A stretch of DNA of 36,505 nucleotides, from assembly GCA_004114245.1 (NCBI GenBank), contig QZWS01000033.1, forward strand, positions 1-36,505, in the 5' to 3' direction. The DNA comes from Zoopage sp. CT-All. Its lineage: Eukaryota > Zoopagomycota > Zoopagomycetes > Zoopagales > Zoopagaceae. The translations under genes were made by a program, and so were the position numbers. Under the pieces are notes generated by a model. It made no database searches, was not told the DNA's origin, and saw only the letters and a program-made list of their open reading frames with translations. This document shows, piece after piece, positions 8,762-18,742 of the stretch; the first letter of the stretch is position 1, and every line of letters begins with the position of its first letter.

Positions 8762-11069
8762 ATGCCAACATCAAAGTCCCGGCAGCAACGCAGAGAACGC
8801 GTCCACCATTCCACCGCCTCCCACGCGCAGCCAATCAATGATGGGGGAGTGAATGCCGTCGCAGACGCGTCGGAGGGCGAGGGCGACATGGACGGCGATG
8901 AGGCCTACTCGCAGCTGGTATCCCTGATGAAGAAATCGGCTCGCAAGCGGGCGTCTAGCACTCTAAACAGCGACACGAAGCTGAGAAAAAAGAAGAAGGA
9001 ACCGAAGAGAGCGGGTGGAATGCTGGGCGGCATGGATGCTATCGATCGCGATGTCACAGACGACGATTCGGCCGCTGCTGAAGCAGAAGCGGTCGATGCA
9101 GCTGCTGCAAGTGACGACGGTATGCCATAATCCTTTGCCGACCTCTTTATGTCTGAAATATTTACAAAAGACGGCGAGGCATCTGCTGTGGGCACGAGCG
9201 TGTATAGATCCCACTTTGCCGAACACACATCCGTTGATATGTCCGCTCTGGTCCAACTGGTCGATGACGCATTATGGCACAAATCTTCGCCAATCTCGAC
9301 AGCCGCAAGTGACGAGATTTTGGATACATTGTCGCTGAAATCGATCCACCACGACATTCAGTCTGTTGGCAACCCAGGCGATTCAACCAGCGGCCCGACA
9401 TCTACCCAAGGCGTAATCAGAATCAAGCCACGAATCACAAGCGCATGGTCAAGTCTTCCCGACCGCGAGTACGCCATCGATTCTAACGCCATATCGCTGC
9501 ACGGGCTTGCTATGACGCCTTTGCAGTCTGCTCTTGCCAGGTCTCTTTTTCATTACCGCGACCTGTATTTTGCAACGCGAACATGGGACAATGCGAGCCA
9601 AATACGACATCTTTACACATCACATGTGCTTAACCATGTGATATCCGGACGAGACACGGTGTTGAAGAATAATTACAAAATCTCCAAGTTGCAATCTGAA
9701 ATGCAGGAAAATCCGCAGGTAACACATGCTTCCGAGGGGACTATTGAAGATGACGACGCGTTTCGTGACCAAGGTTTCACGCGCCCAAAGGTTCTAATCC
9801 TCCTGCCGTTCAAGAACACCGCATATTCCCTTGTGCGAGACCTCTATGCCCTTTCAGGGTGCGACACGATTGAGAATCGCAAACGCTTCGAGGCAGAATT
9901 CGCCCCAGACGAGGAGCTTGAGGCCGAAAAGGATGCTGCTAAAGGAAAGTCGGATAGTCACCGGGCTATGTTCGCTGGCAATACCGATGACTACTTCCGC
10001 GTTGGAGTGCGGTTTACGCGAAAGACAATGAGAGTGTACGCGGACTTTTATTCTTCAGACATCATCGTCGCGTCGCCTCTCGGGCTTCGTACTCTCATTG
10101 GCTCCAAAGGGTTGGCGTCAAATTCTACCTATACGTGCTCACTCCAACTCTAGGGATAAAAAGCGTGATTTCGATTTTCTATCATCTATCGAGGTCGTCG
10201 TTCTTGACCAGGCAGAAACATTCTTGATGCAGAACTGGGAGCATGTCGAGCATGTCCTTGCCCACACCAACCTCATCCCGACTACCGCACGCCGCGATAC
10301 TGATTTCTCGCGTGTAAAGAACTGGTACCTCGACGGACGCGCAAAGTACAAGCGACAAACAGTCGTCGTATCGGAGTATCCCACGCCAGAGCTGAACGCA
10401 CTGGCCAATCAGTTCGCGTTTAACGTCGCTGGGAGGTCGCGATTTGTCCCGCAGTCCTATCCCGGAACGTTGAATAACGTCGCAGTTGCCGCGCAGCATG
10501 TGTTTAAGAAGGTAGAGACCAAGTCACCCACCAGCGCCGACGATGATCGCTTTGTCTTTTTTACAAAGTCGATTCTAGAGCCGCTGCTGAAGAAGGACCA
10601 TCGTAGACGAAACAATGCCGAGTCGACGCTCCTCTTCGTTCCATCCTACTTTGACTACATCCGCGTCCGAAACTATCTTAATGCGCTCGAGGTGTCATTC
10701 GCCTCGTGCCATGAGTACACGTCCAATGCTGACATATCCCGCGCACGAACGGATTTCTTTCACCGTCGCGTTGACATCCTTATTTGCACGGAACGATTCC
10801 ATTTTTTCCACCGCTATCGAATCAGGGGGGTGAAACGCGTCGTATTTTATGCCTTGCCGGACCACGCCGAGTATTACGGCGAGGTCGTTGGCTTCCTCAG
10901 TGATCCAGCGTCGGGTGGAAGCAGCGGCGAGGCCGTGGCGACGATGGACGCGACGAGCACGGTTCTGTATACGCACTGGGACCGTTTAAGGCTTGAAAGA
11001 GTTGTTGGATCAAAGCGGACCGCACGAATGGTAGAAGGCGGCAGCAGTGGGGTGTTCAAGTTTGCCTAG
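8762..11069 (+). CDS. UTP25: UTP25 / digestive-organ-expansion-factor family, small-subunit processome (three exons, 737 aa)
   Basis: Exons 8762-9119, 9171-10110, 10154-11069; introns 51 and 43 nt; 738 codons with stop. UTP25 is a nucleolar pre-18S rRNA processing factor with a degenerate DEAD-box-like fold. Exon 1 is the basic/acidic low-complexity tail (a KKKKEPKR run, then an Asp/Ala-rich stretch). The core shows VLILLPFKNTAYSLVRDLY, FRVGVRFTRKTMRVYADFY, SDIIVASPLGLRTLIG, then after intron 2 KKRDFDFLSSIEVVVLDQAE (DQAE where a helicase has DEAD) and FLMQNWEHV. The C-terminal half has DILICTERFHFFHRYRIRG and ALPDHAEYYGEVVGFL, both diagnostic. The length resembles yeast Utp25. I chose the second Met (8762) because it precedes the basic N-terminus; the Met at 8744 is possible. 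Confidence 0.93.
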
Positions 11070-11091
11070 AAAATAATACACCCTTGACTCC

Positions 11092-13199
11092 ATGTCGGCC
11101 AGCAATCTCAAGTCCGCCCTGCTGGTCGCCGAGGCAAAGCTCAAGTCAGGCCCACCGGACTATTCCGGCGCGCTGGAATCGTACAAGGGTGTGGTAGCAT
11201 TGATTGATGCCAGCTCAGGCGTCGAGGACGCGATGAAGGACAAAATTCGACAGAGATGCCTGTCTCGCATTGATCGCATTCACGAGATCATGGCCGCCAA
11301 GCCGCGGTTATGTGCCAACATCAACAAGGTAGTGAATTGGAGAGTTGGTGGGGGCATACTGATGCGAGAGACTAGAGACAGGTGACGCCGCCAAAGGATG
11401 TGGAAGTTGCAAATGCAGCCACGACGCGTCTGCCGGTCACTACTACGTATTTTGCGGCCAAGACGGAGATATTTTAAACATTCGAATCTAGGAATTTATT
11501 TACGGCTCGTTCTGGAGAGGCAGAGGCCGTGGTCGTAAAGGTGCATCAGCCGGAGCCAAAGCCGGCAAGATTGTCTGCATTTGATGTTATCGCGCGTGGC
11601 CCTGCTCTTCAGCGCGTACATACATGGTATCTTTATATGCAGTGCCCTAACTAGCATAGGCTACCTCTCTTACTTCGGCGACGGATAAGAGCTCGTGGTC
11701 CATGGCGTGCCGCAAACCAAACTCCTTCGTATCTGCCCGAGAGCAGCTAATCATTGACGCTGCTGCGAACGGCAAACCAGCGCCAGTCTTTGCGCGGCAA
11801 CGAAGCGCAGCCGAGGAGGACGAAAGCGATGAAGGTGAGTGCTCGGGTATGCGGAAGAGACGCAAATTTGTGTCTCCGCTGCAAGGATCAACTGACGGTG
11901 GGAAGAGGTACTGCGATACGACAGTGTGCATGTACTAATCGCTGTGAAGTAAACCCGTGGGTCCCGTGGATGAGCGCTTGAAGAACATCGACCCAGTGAT
12001 GATTGAGCGGATTCGCAACGAAATCATGGACAATCTCGGCACTATCACTTGGGACGATATTGCTGGTCTCCAGCATGCGAAAAAGACGCAAGGTTGCTTG
12101 CATAAATGACACCCTCTAACGACATGAAGTGTCCGCGAGGTTGTGATTTGGCCGATGCAGCGCCCGGATATCTTTAAAGGGCTGCGCGGCCCACCAAAAG
12201 GCTTGCTTCTCTTTGGACCGCCAGGCACCGGAAAGACACTTATCGGCAAGTGTATAGCAAGGTTAGTACATGCTTCCTCGACTTGTCGGCTGGACAGCAT
12301 TGTTAAATAGCCAGGCAGGAGCGACCTTCTTCAGCATCAGTTCGTCATGTCTGACGTCCAAGTGGATGGGTGATGGCGAGAAGATGGTGCGTGCGCTATT
12401 TGCTGTCGCTCGTTGTCAGCAGCCATCTGTTATATTCATCGACGAGGTGTGGCACTGTCCTTTATTTTGATATTGTTGCTGAGAGATTGCACCAGGTCGA
12501 CTCGTTGCTCACACAACGCACGGATGGCGAATTTGATGCAACACGACGCATTAAAACCGAGTTCTTTGTCCAGCTGGTACTGAGCATTGTTTTAATCAAT
12601 TGCTCATCTGTCTTAGGATGGTATCACGTCGGGGACGGACGAGGATCGCGTCCTTGTGGTCGGTGCCACCAACCGACCACAAGAACTCGATGAAGCCGCT
12701 CGTATGTGATGAATGCTGACATGCGATGCTCAACTACTGCATAGGCCGTCGATTCCGTAAACGACTCTACGTTCCGCTGCCAGACGCCGAGGCCCGTGCG
12801 GTGATTGTCCGAAATCTTATGCGGCGCCAAGAGTACACCTTGAGTGATTCCGATTTTGCAGAAATCAGTCGAGCTACAGAAGGCTACTCTGGCTCGGACA
12901 TGGACGGATTATGTCGTGAAGCGGCACTTGGACCGATCCGCGACATTGACGACATATTATCAATCGCAGGTAAGACAATAAACGGCGCCATACGTTGCTG
13001 ATATGGCGCTTAGCTGACCAAGTCCGGCCGATTTCGATGACAGACTTTCAGGAGGCTCTGCGCCAAGGTATGCCAACATCCTTCGCCTCTGCCCCTCGCC
13101 CCTCGCCTTATGGTGCCTGCAGTGCGTTCGAGTGTAAGTGAGAAGGAGCTGACGGCGTACGGCGACTGGAATCGGGAGTACGGCAGTCTGGCAAAGTAG
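11092..13199 (+). CDS. FIGNL1: Fidgetin-like 1 AAA ATPase (12 exons, 533 aa)
   Basis: Exons: 11092-11328, 11382-11446, 11492-11615, 11660-11907, 11950-12087, 12130-12261, 12311-12446, 12496-12576, 12617-12701, 12745-12969, 13014-13067, 13123-13199; total 534 codons with stop. FIGNL1 remodels RAD51 filaments in recombination. The N-terminal 79 residues look like a MIT/katanin-type helical domain ([16 protein letters not shown]). Next comes an FxxA element, FVSAREQL, matching the RAD51-binding FKTAKEQL of animal FIGNL1, then [18 protein letters not shown], which is diagnostic. The AAA core has Walker A GPPGTGKT, Walker [27 protein letters not shown] and the VPS4-type C-terminal segment ending EYGSLAK. 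Introns are 40-55 nt, one with a GC donor. It begins 22 bp after the UTP25 stop. Exons 2-3 are the least certain; the AAA part is firm. Confidence 0.92.
12088..12129 (+). other. GC-AG intron of FIGNL1 (42 nt)
   Basis: The only nearby GT donor (12092) gives no reading phase that continues into the conserved VREVVIWPM segment. A donor GCAAGG at 12088 joined to the acceptor ending at 12129 yields [13 protein letters not shown], which aligns without gap to the family AKATIKEIVVWPM. A good branch site, CTAAC, lies about 10 nt before the acceptor AG. The length matches the other introns. Confidence 0.78.
12970..13013 (+). other. FIGNL1 intron with internal hairpin around the branch site
   Basis: In this 44-nt intron, bases 12985-12992 (gcgccata) are exactly complementary to 13002-13009 (tatggcgc). 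The 9-nt loop (cgttgctga) holds the likely branch sequence, with the stem ending just before the acceptor TAG. It may be chance, but an 8-bp GC-rich stem filling a 44-nt intron is notable. Confidence 0.55.
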
Positions 13200-13235
13200 A
13201 CAGCAGCATGCACGCATCATCCTCACTGGTGCAAC

Positions 13236-15050
13236 GTGTCCATTTTCACACGCCGCAAAAGTCCTACCGCCCGCATGCCGCTGCCAATCCTCTCTGCAGT
13301 GCGCTCGACCGCCGCGCTCTCCGCCGCTACCCTCGCTCGCTTCGACGCGCTCTGCATATTGCACGCCGGCGCGGCTTCCACCACTCCCACCCTCGCGGCA
13401 TGCACCCAGCGCCTGGGGTTGGCCGCCACCGCAGCTCACCTCGCCGCCACCGCCGCGATCGACCCTTGCTTTCCGCCCACTGCCAGCGTCCACATCACCC
13501 CGTGCTCTGATGCACCCGGAAGTCGCGTCTTGGTCACCTCCACAGGCGAGTTGAACGGCGAATGCGTCGATGTGAGGGTGTTTGCTGATGCCGCTGGACG
13601 CCTAATTCGCCGGGCCCGTCAGGCAGGCTCGAAGCGTCCGCTGCTCCATTTTGCCGGCATCCCGTCCGTGCATGAGCGGGTTGACAGTGTGCATCGGCGG
13701 TGTGTGCAGGTGTCGGTGTTGGGCGCGCTGCATGAGGCGTATGACGCGCTGCAGAAGCGTGAGCTGGATGCTGCCGAGCGCGAGGATGAGGCCGAGTGCG
13801 TCACCGCTGCCGATGGGATCTGCGAAATCGGCGTGCTTGTAGATGATGCTCGCAGTGAGGACTGCACCGCATCTGACGACATGCTCAAGACGATTTCCGC
13901 GCTCGAGCACGGCCGTATAGTCGCTCGTGATATCGGTGGGGCAGACCCCGAGCGCATGTCGCCGCCACGCGCCGCTGAATACGTCGTCTCGGCCCTCGCT
14001 CCCTTTTCAGATGCCTGCTCCGTGCATGTCGAGTCGGACCCAGAGGTGCTCAAGGCTGAGTATCCGCTCCTGGCCGCCGTCGCTCGCGCCTCGCTGCAGA
14101 CGCCGCGCCATGCCCCGCGCGTCGTCAAGATCGAGTACCGCTCGCCCACCCCTGCTGCCGTTCGCGAGCATCTCTTTATGGTCGGAAAGGGCATCACGTA
14201 TGACACCGGAGGCGCCGATATCAAGGCTGGCGGCGCAATGCGTGGCATGTCGCGCGACAAGTGTGGTGCGGCTGCCATCGCCGGGTTCCTGCGTGTCTGT
14301 GCCCAGCTCCGCCCCGAGAATATCAACGTCACCGCGTATCTATCCTTTGTAAGGAACAGCGTTGGCGCAGATAGCTATGTCTCGGATGAAATTATTACTT
14401 CCAGGGCCGGTGTGCGTGTGCTTGTGGGCAATACGGATGCAGAGGGCCGTATGGCGATGGCCGATCCGCTGAGCGCTGCGCGTGATCGCTCACGTGCGAT
14501 TCGTGCTGAGCAGGCTGCAATGATGGCGGTTCCACCGCGCCATGTGCTTATGACTTGTGCCACGCTCACCGGGCATGTGATCCGTGCCTATGGACGATAC
14601 AACGCCATTGTGCCGAACGCTGCGGCAGTGCGTGGCAAATACCACGAGCGGATCTCGCAGTGCGGTGAAGAATGGGGCGATCCATTTGAGATCTCGCGGC
14701 TTCGTCGCGAAGGTGAATCGGTATTTTTTGGATTGGTTGCCTGACACCCATTGCCAGATCTCGGCTTTATCAGGGCGGATGCCCGCGGCCCAGCGCACAT
14801 TGTCCAATCTAACTCGGCCCCCAGCACGATGACCGAGCGTGGGCATCAGAAGCCAGCAGCGTTCATCATGGCCGCATCCGGCATTTTCAAAGAGAACGAG
14901 GCTGCAGAGGCGGCTGGTGAGGAAGGCATTGCATTCTGCCACTTGGATATTGCAGGAGGGGCAGAGGAGCCGAGCGGGGTCGGACTTGATTTGGCGCGAG
15001 TAACGGGAAGCCCGGTTATTGCTCTCGCCGCTACGTTTCTCAATATCTAG
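13236..15050 (+). CDS. M17 (leucyl) aminopeptidase, W07G4.4/NPEPL1-like (two exons, 589 aa)
   Basis: Exons 13236-14712 and 14758-15050, with a 45-nt intron (GTGAAT...GCCAG, branch CTGAC). Joining restores LRREDLGFIRADARG. M17 enzymes are hexameric two-metal exopeptidases of the cytosol. The metal and catalytic residues are visible: VGKGITYDTGGADIKAG (about 316-332; metal-binding Lys and Asp, plus the second Lys), MSRDKCGAAAIAGF (Asp), and NTDAEGR at about 399-405 (Asp, Glu, catalytic Arg). RDIGGADPERMSPPRAAEY replaces the more usual NxPxN segment of bacterial PepA, and together with RDKCG points to the W07G4.4-type branch rather than canonical LAP3. The N-terminal half is Ala-rich and divergent. 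The Met at 13275 is an equally good start. The gene lies 36 bp after FIGNL1. Confidence 0.88.
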
Positions 15051-15063
15051 CGCCGTGGTGCTG

Positions 15064-15119
15064 GTAGACGAGTGCACGTCAGACGATGAGTGCATGTCAG
15101 ACGATGAGTGCATGTTAGA
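15064..15119. repeat. Minisatellite, about three 18-bp units
   Basis: The unit agacgatgagtgcatgtc is repeated twice almost perfectly, preceded by a 16-bp divergent copy. It fills most of the 85-bp space between the stops of the convergent aminopeptidase and PRM1 genes, so it probably sits in both 3' UTRs. Confidence 0.8.
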
Positions 15120-15135
15120 CTTGACTTGATCGCAA

Positions 15136-16677
15136 TCATGTGCTGTATTTCCTTCGGATAACGGCTAGAGCTCTTACTGCTGGCCATGTTATAAGAAATG
15201 CAATGGATATTGAAATGTCGACCCAAGGTATAGGCTTACTCTTGCCAATGAAATCGTGCAGTAGGTCGTTCAAATCGGGCATCGGTATATAAACCGACCT
15301 GACCCGTGGCAGGTCCAATCGAATCGTCTCAACAAACGATGTCAGTGATGTGTCGATCTTTTCCAGTTGCGAAACAAACGCGCATTGGAGGAACCCGTTT
15401 GTGATGTTTGCGAGCATCACTGGCGCGAATATTTGCGTATTGAGAGTGCTCAGCACACTGACGGTATTTTGGACTCCATCGTGGATTGCTGTCGATGCTT
15501 TGCCAAACTGGCCCTGCATGGCATTGTTTATGAAAAGTTCGGTGTTTGATAGACTGGTGTTGATCTCAAAGACTGCATCATCCATATATCTACTTGCCAA
15601 TTGTGAAAGCTCTTGGACGCTGCTAGTGAGCTCACTAATGACGAGCGTTGTGAACATGTCTGGAATGAAATATTTTAGCATGACAGCGAGGAGAACTGCT
15701 GCGCCAAGAGCAGAGGCAATAGCAGCAGCCGAGTCTGCGTTGTTTGATGCTTGAGGTGGGTATGGCCTCATATTTCTCAGTAAAACAATGACCAGAAGAA
15801 GCAAAGAAATCGCCGAAACTATGCCAAAACCAATGCCGAGTCCTAGCAGTGGCCAAGTCATAGACAATACATCGACATTACTGCAGGTGTCTTTGATAGT
15901 CGGCAAAAGCAAGGCGTCAGCTGTAGCTATCGCTGTCAAATTGGCACCGTCCAGAACACCAATAAGTGCTGTCCCGAGTGATGAAATGGGGGCTGTCAGC
16001 AGTTTGATTGCGCTTCCTTCAACTTGGGTTAGGTTTGGAGCAGCAGATATACTGTTTTGGAGGTTACTTACAAAGGAATCTGGTATTTCGATATTTCGAA
16101 GGCCATTGAGGCTTGGGAGGGCGATGCTGGGAATAGTCGGCAATCCAACAACGCTTGCCACGTCATTGACCATTGACCGGATTTGGTCCATGACTTGATT
16201 TGCGCCACGCGTTTCTACTTCCAGAGCGCTTGCAGCCGAATCGACTGCAGAATTGAAAGCTGTTTGCGCTGTTTGGACCACCTCTGTTGCTGCGATAGTT
16301 GCCGTTCTCACCCCCAGGTCAATAACGCAACGGAGCATTCCGGTTGAGATGCGGATCCAAAAACCAATGGCGATCTCCATCAGTCGTGTCGCCAGGCTGA
16401 TAAATCTTTTAGCTAACGATATTAGCTCTCGAATCTTTTCAACGGCTTCATTGCGCATATAGTCGATCATTCTTGAAGCGTGACTGAGATGCTCCTGTAG
16501 GCGACGATTTATCTGCTCACATTGACTATGTAGTTGTTCATTGAACATGCTCGCTTTTTGCATGGCATCAATGGAGGCTCTAAATGATACGGCGGCGATG
16601 AGGGCAAAGAATAGCGCAGAAAGTGAGAAGATTGATAAAGGTGCCTGCTCGTGGAAAGGAACGGTGTCTTTCGCCAT
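15136..16677 (-). CDS. PRM1: PRM1-like plasma-membrane fusion protein (513 aa)
   Basis: Prm1 is a multispanning protein that stabilises membrane merger during mating or cell fusion. Four hydrophobic segments are visible, counting from the Met at 16677: about residues 14-35 (LSIFSLSALFFALIAAVSF), 275-305 (LLGLGIGFGIVSAISLLLL), 320-345 and near the C-terminus (about 480-505). Between them lie long helical ectodomain stretches with Asn glycosylation sites and few cysteines. The diagnostic region is the C-terminal ectodomain: VSVLSTLNTQIFAPVMLANI, then GFLQCAFVSQLEKIDTSL, then LDLPRVRSVYIPMP, which matches the Prm1 pattern of one Cys followed by a LPRV segment before the last membrane span. The open frame extends to a Met at 16833 (565 aa), only 18 bp from the upstream gene's stop; the shorter form leaves a promoter. 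No intron. Confidence 0.8.
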   Translation of the reverse strand: MAKDTVPFHEQAPLSIFSLSALFFALIAAVSFRASIDAMQKASMFNEQLHSQCEQINRRLQEHLSHASRMIDYMRNEAVEKIRELISLAKRFISLATRLMEIAIGFWIRISTGMLRCVIDLGVRTATIAATEVVQTAQTAFNSAVDSAASALEVETRGANQVMDQIRSMVNDVASVVGLPTIPSIALPSLNGLRNIEIPDSFVSNLQNSISAAPNLTQVEGSAIKLLTAPISSLGTALIGVLDGANLTAIATADALLLPTIKDTCSNVDVLSMTWPLLGLGIGFGIVSAISLLLLVIVLLRNMRPYPPQASNNADSAAAIASALGAAVLLAVMLKYFIPDMFTTLVISELTSSVQELSQLASRYMDDAVFEINTSLSNTELFINNAMQGQFGKASTAIHDGVQNTVSVLSTLNTQIFAPVMLANITNGFLQCAFVSQLEKIDTSLTSFVETIRLDLPRVRSVYIPMPDLNDLLHDFIGKSKPIPWVDISISIAFLITWPAVRALAVIRRKYST

Positions 16678-16851
16678 TGATGGAGTCGGCGTGTCGGTCG
16701 GTGGGTTGGCAAGTGAGCAAGTGGGCAAGCGAGCAAATGGCGCTGGTGAGCTGCCCTTGTGTGTCCGTTGTAATGTGACAAATGTGACCGCAAGGCAAAA
16801 AACAAAGGCATTGGTGCTATTAATCCAAGTCATATTTACTGTGCAACATCA

Positions 16852-18594
16852 CTATAGCGACCCAAAATCGCTTGGCAGACTTGCGGAACTGGACGGTCTC
16901 GAATCCTCACTCTCCGCCACAGCCATCTGAACTACTTGTGGTACAGGCTCGGGCGACTTGGTCAGCACATCCTCCTCATCTGCCAGCCCAAACACCCGAC
17001 GATTTGGAGGCGGATTCCGAAGATGCCACGACTCGGATCGCCCATGCAGGGCCCTTGACGGCTTTGGTGCTGGTTTTGGTGGAACGGTGGGCGCCATTTG
17101 CCGCTGTGGCTCGGCAGGTAGTGGCGCTGCACTCGCCCCGAAAACAACAGCGTAGTGCTCAATGCACATGGAAACGACCTCGGCGACGGTTGCGCCACCA
17201 GGACCACCCGTGTCAGCACTATGCTCCCTGACTCCGCACTGACGCATATCTCCCAAGGGATCTGGACCGCGGACCAGGTTTGGCGTGATCACCATGGCAA
17301 GATTGGATGCCGTCATGCCGTTGACATCGCTGAGCTCATGCACCGCGTTGAGCACAAGCATCGTGTGGCGAATGAGGTGGCGGTAGGGAGGAGTCAGGCT
17401 GTCGAGAACGATGACACGGATGAATTCCAGGGCTTCGGCCTGCTTCGATGTGGGGCAATCGGCGAGGACATCGTACATGGAGTGGTGGAAAACAGGGTCA
17501 GGGAGGCTGCGCAGGAAGAGTTTGAGGAGGCAAGCGGCAAGGTGGGCCTTGTCGGCGGGGGTGGCGAGGTGCTGCCAGGCAAACGAATCGCCGCGATCGT
17601 ATACATCGCGTGCAGCGCGGAGATCAGTGGAGGCGACGCTTCGACGAAAGACGCCGCCCGTGTGCACGCCGTGGCGGATTATTTGCGCAGCGCAGTCGAG
17701 TACGACGGTAGGAAGCCGCGAGCCGTCGCTGCCCATGAGCTCGACGAGCGATCGCTTGAACTGGCCTCGCGACAAGCCGTGCTGTTCACGCGAGGACGAC
17801 ACCAGCGCATCCCAGACATCCCTCGACTCGACTTGGAAATTGTGACTAAGGCGATGAGCTAAATAAGTGTGTGAGTGGTGAGTGGACCTACTCAATGACT
17901 TCCTGAGGAAGCGGCGGGAGATGGTGCACGGGCAGGGCCCTGGCCAGGGCGGACAGCGCGGGAATATAGGACAGCTTTCGCCGAAACTTTGGGCTGGTGA
18001 CCTTGTTCATCGCGTCAAGGATGACACGGAACCACTTGGCGGGGTGCACGACGTAGAGATGCTTAAGGTTCTTTTTGTACTTTCGCGGCAAGCGGCGGTA
18101 TGCCTTTAGCAACCACAGGATCCCGGGACGATTGTCGCCGCAGGCGCTAAACAACACGACGGTGAAGTCGCTCTCCGCCATCTCATCGACCCGCGACATT
18201 ATGAGCCTGTGGAATGCAGTCAGTAGACGATAAGAGACGAGGATGGAGCCTACATGAGCACAAGGTCGTAGTCCACGAGGTCGGGATCGGGCAGCCGACA
18301 GGCAAACATGACCAGCATCGGCAGGCCGTTGTGATCCACCCCGGCCTGAAAAACCGCAGTGGTGAACAGGCTTTGGGCCAGTGCGTCGTGCCACCCGGGC
18401 GCACCCACCGCGCCGTCGTGATCCTCGAACAGTGTCTGTTCTTCGTCGGCGCTGGTGGCGGATGCAGCAGCACGGGACTGGGCATTGAGGTCGCGCAGGG
18501 TGGCGGCGGAGGCGTCGACGATGCGGAGGGTGGAGACGCGGGCCGAGTCGACGGCGCGGCGGAAGACATCGATGCCGACGTGCTTCTTCATCAT
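16852..18594 (-). CDS. CRAL-TRIO/BCH plus RhoGAP protein, ARHGAP1/Ecm25-like (three exons, about 549 aa)
   Basis: Exons (minus): 18594-18254, 18206-17892, 17845-16852; introns 47 and 46 nt; 550 codons with stop. The N-terminal half is a CRAL-TRIO-like (BCH) domain: LPMLVMFACRLPDPDLVDYD, SDFTVVLFSACGDNRPG, LLKAYRRLPRKYKKNLKHLY and VVHPAKWFRVIL, as in ARHGAP1. The second half is a RhoGAP domain with GGVFRRSV (arginine finger in FRR), ACLLKLFLRSLPDPVF and ASNLAMVITPNLV. A Pro-rich C-terminal tail (PTVPPKPAPKPSR) suits SH3 binding. It would switch off Rho/Cdc42-type GTPases at membranes. The first coding exon may extend upstream: the longer frame begins at a GTG, and ATGs at about 18,660 lie in another frame with no clear intron, so the start at 18594 is provisional. 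Confidence 0.82.
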
Positions 18595-18742
18595 GGGCAG
18601 CAGCAAGGGATGCTGGGAGCCTGAGCGCACAGTAGGAGGGCACCGTGAAGGGCAGCTGCATCTGCATACGAATCGACTTCCTTGCTATCCCCAAGGCGGC
18701 ACTGACTACGGGAATACTAACGCTTTATTCTCTCTCTCCTTG

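Noticed and set aside
11835-11840. Strong GTGAGT donor inside FIGNL1 exon 4
   Set aside because: Splicing from here to the 11,949 acceptor breaks the frame and removes the conserved RKFVSP segment; treated as an unused decoy.
17888-18694. 268-residue minus-strand open frame in the RhoGAP gene
   Set aside because: Only its last third is real (exon 2). The N-terminal part is a wrong-frame reading of exon 1, which encodes the CRAL-TRIO segment in another frame.
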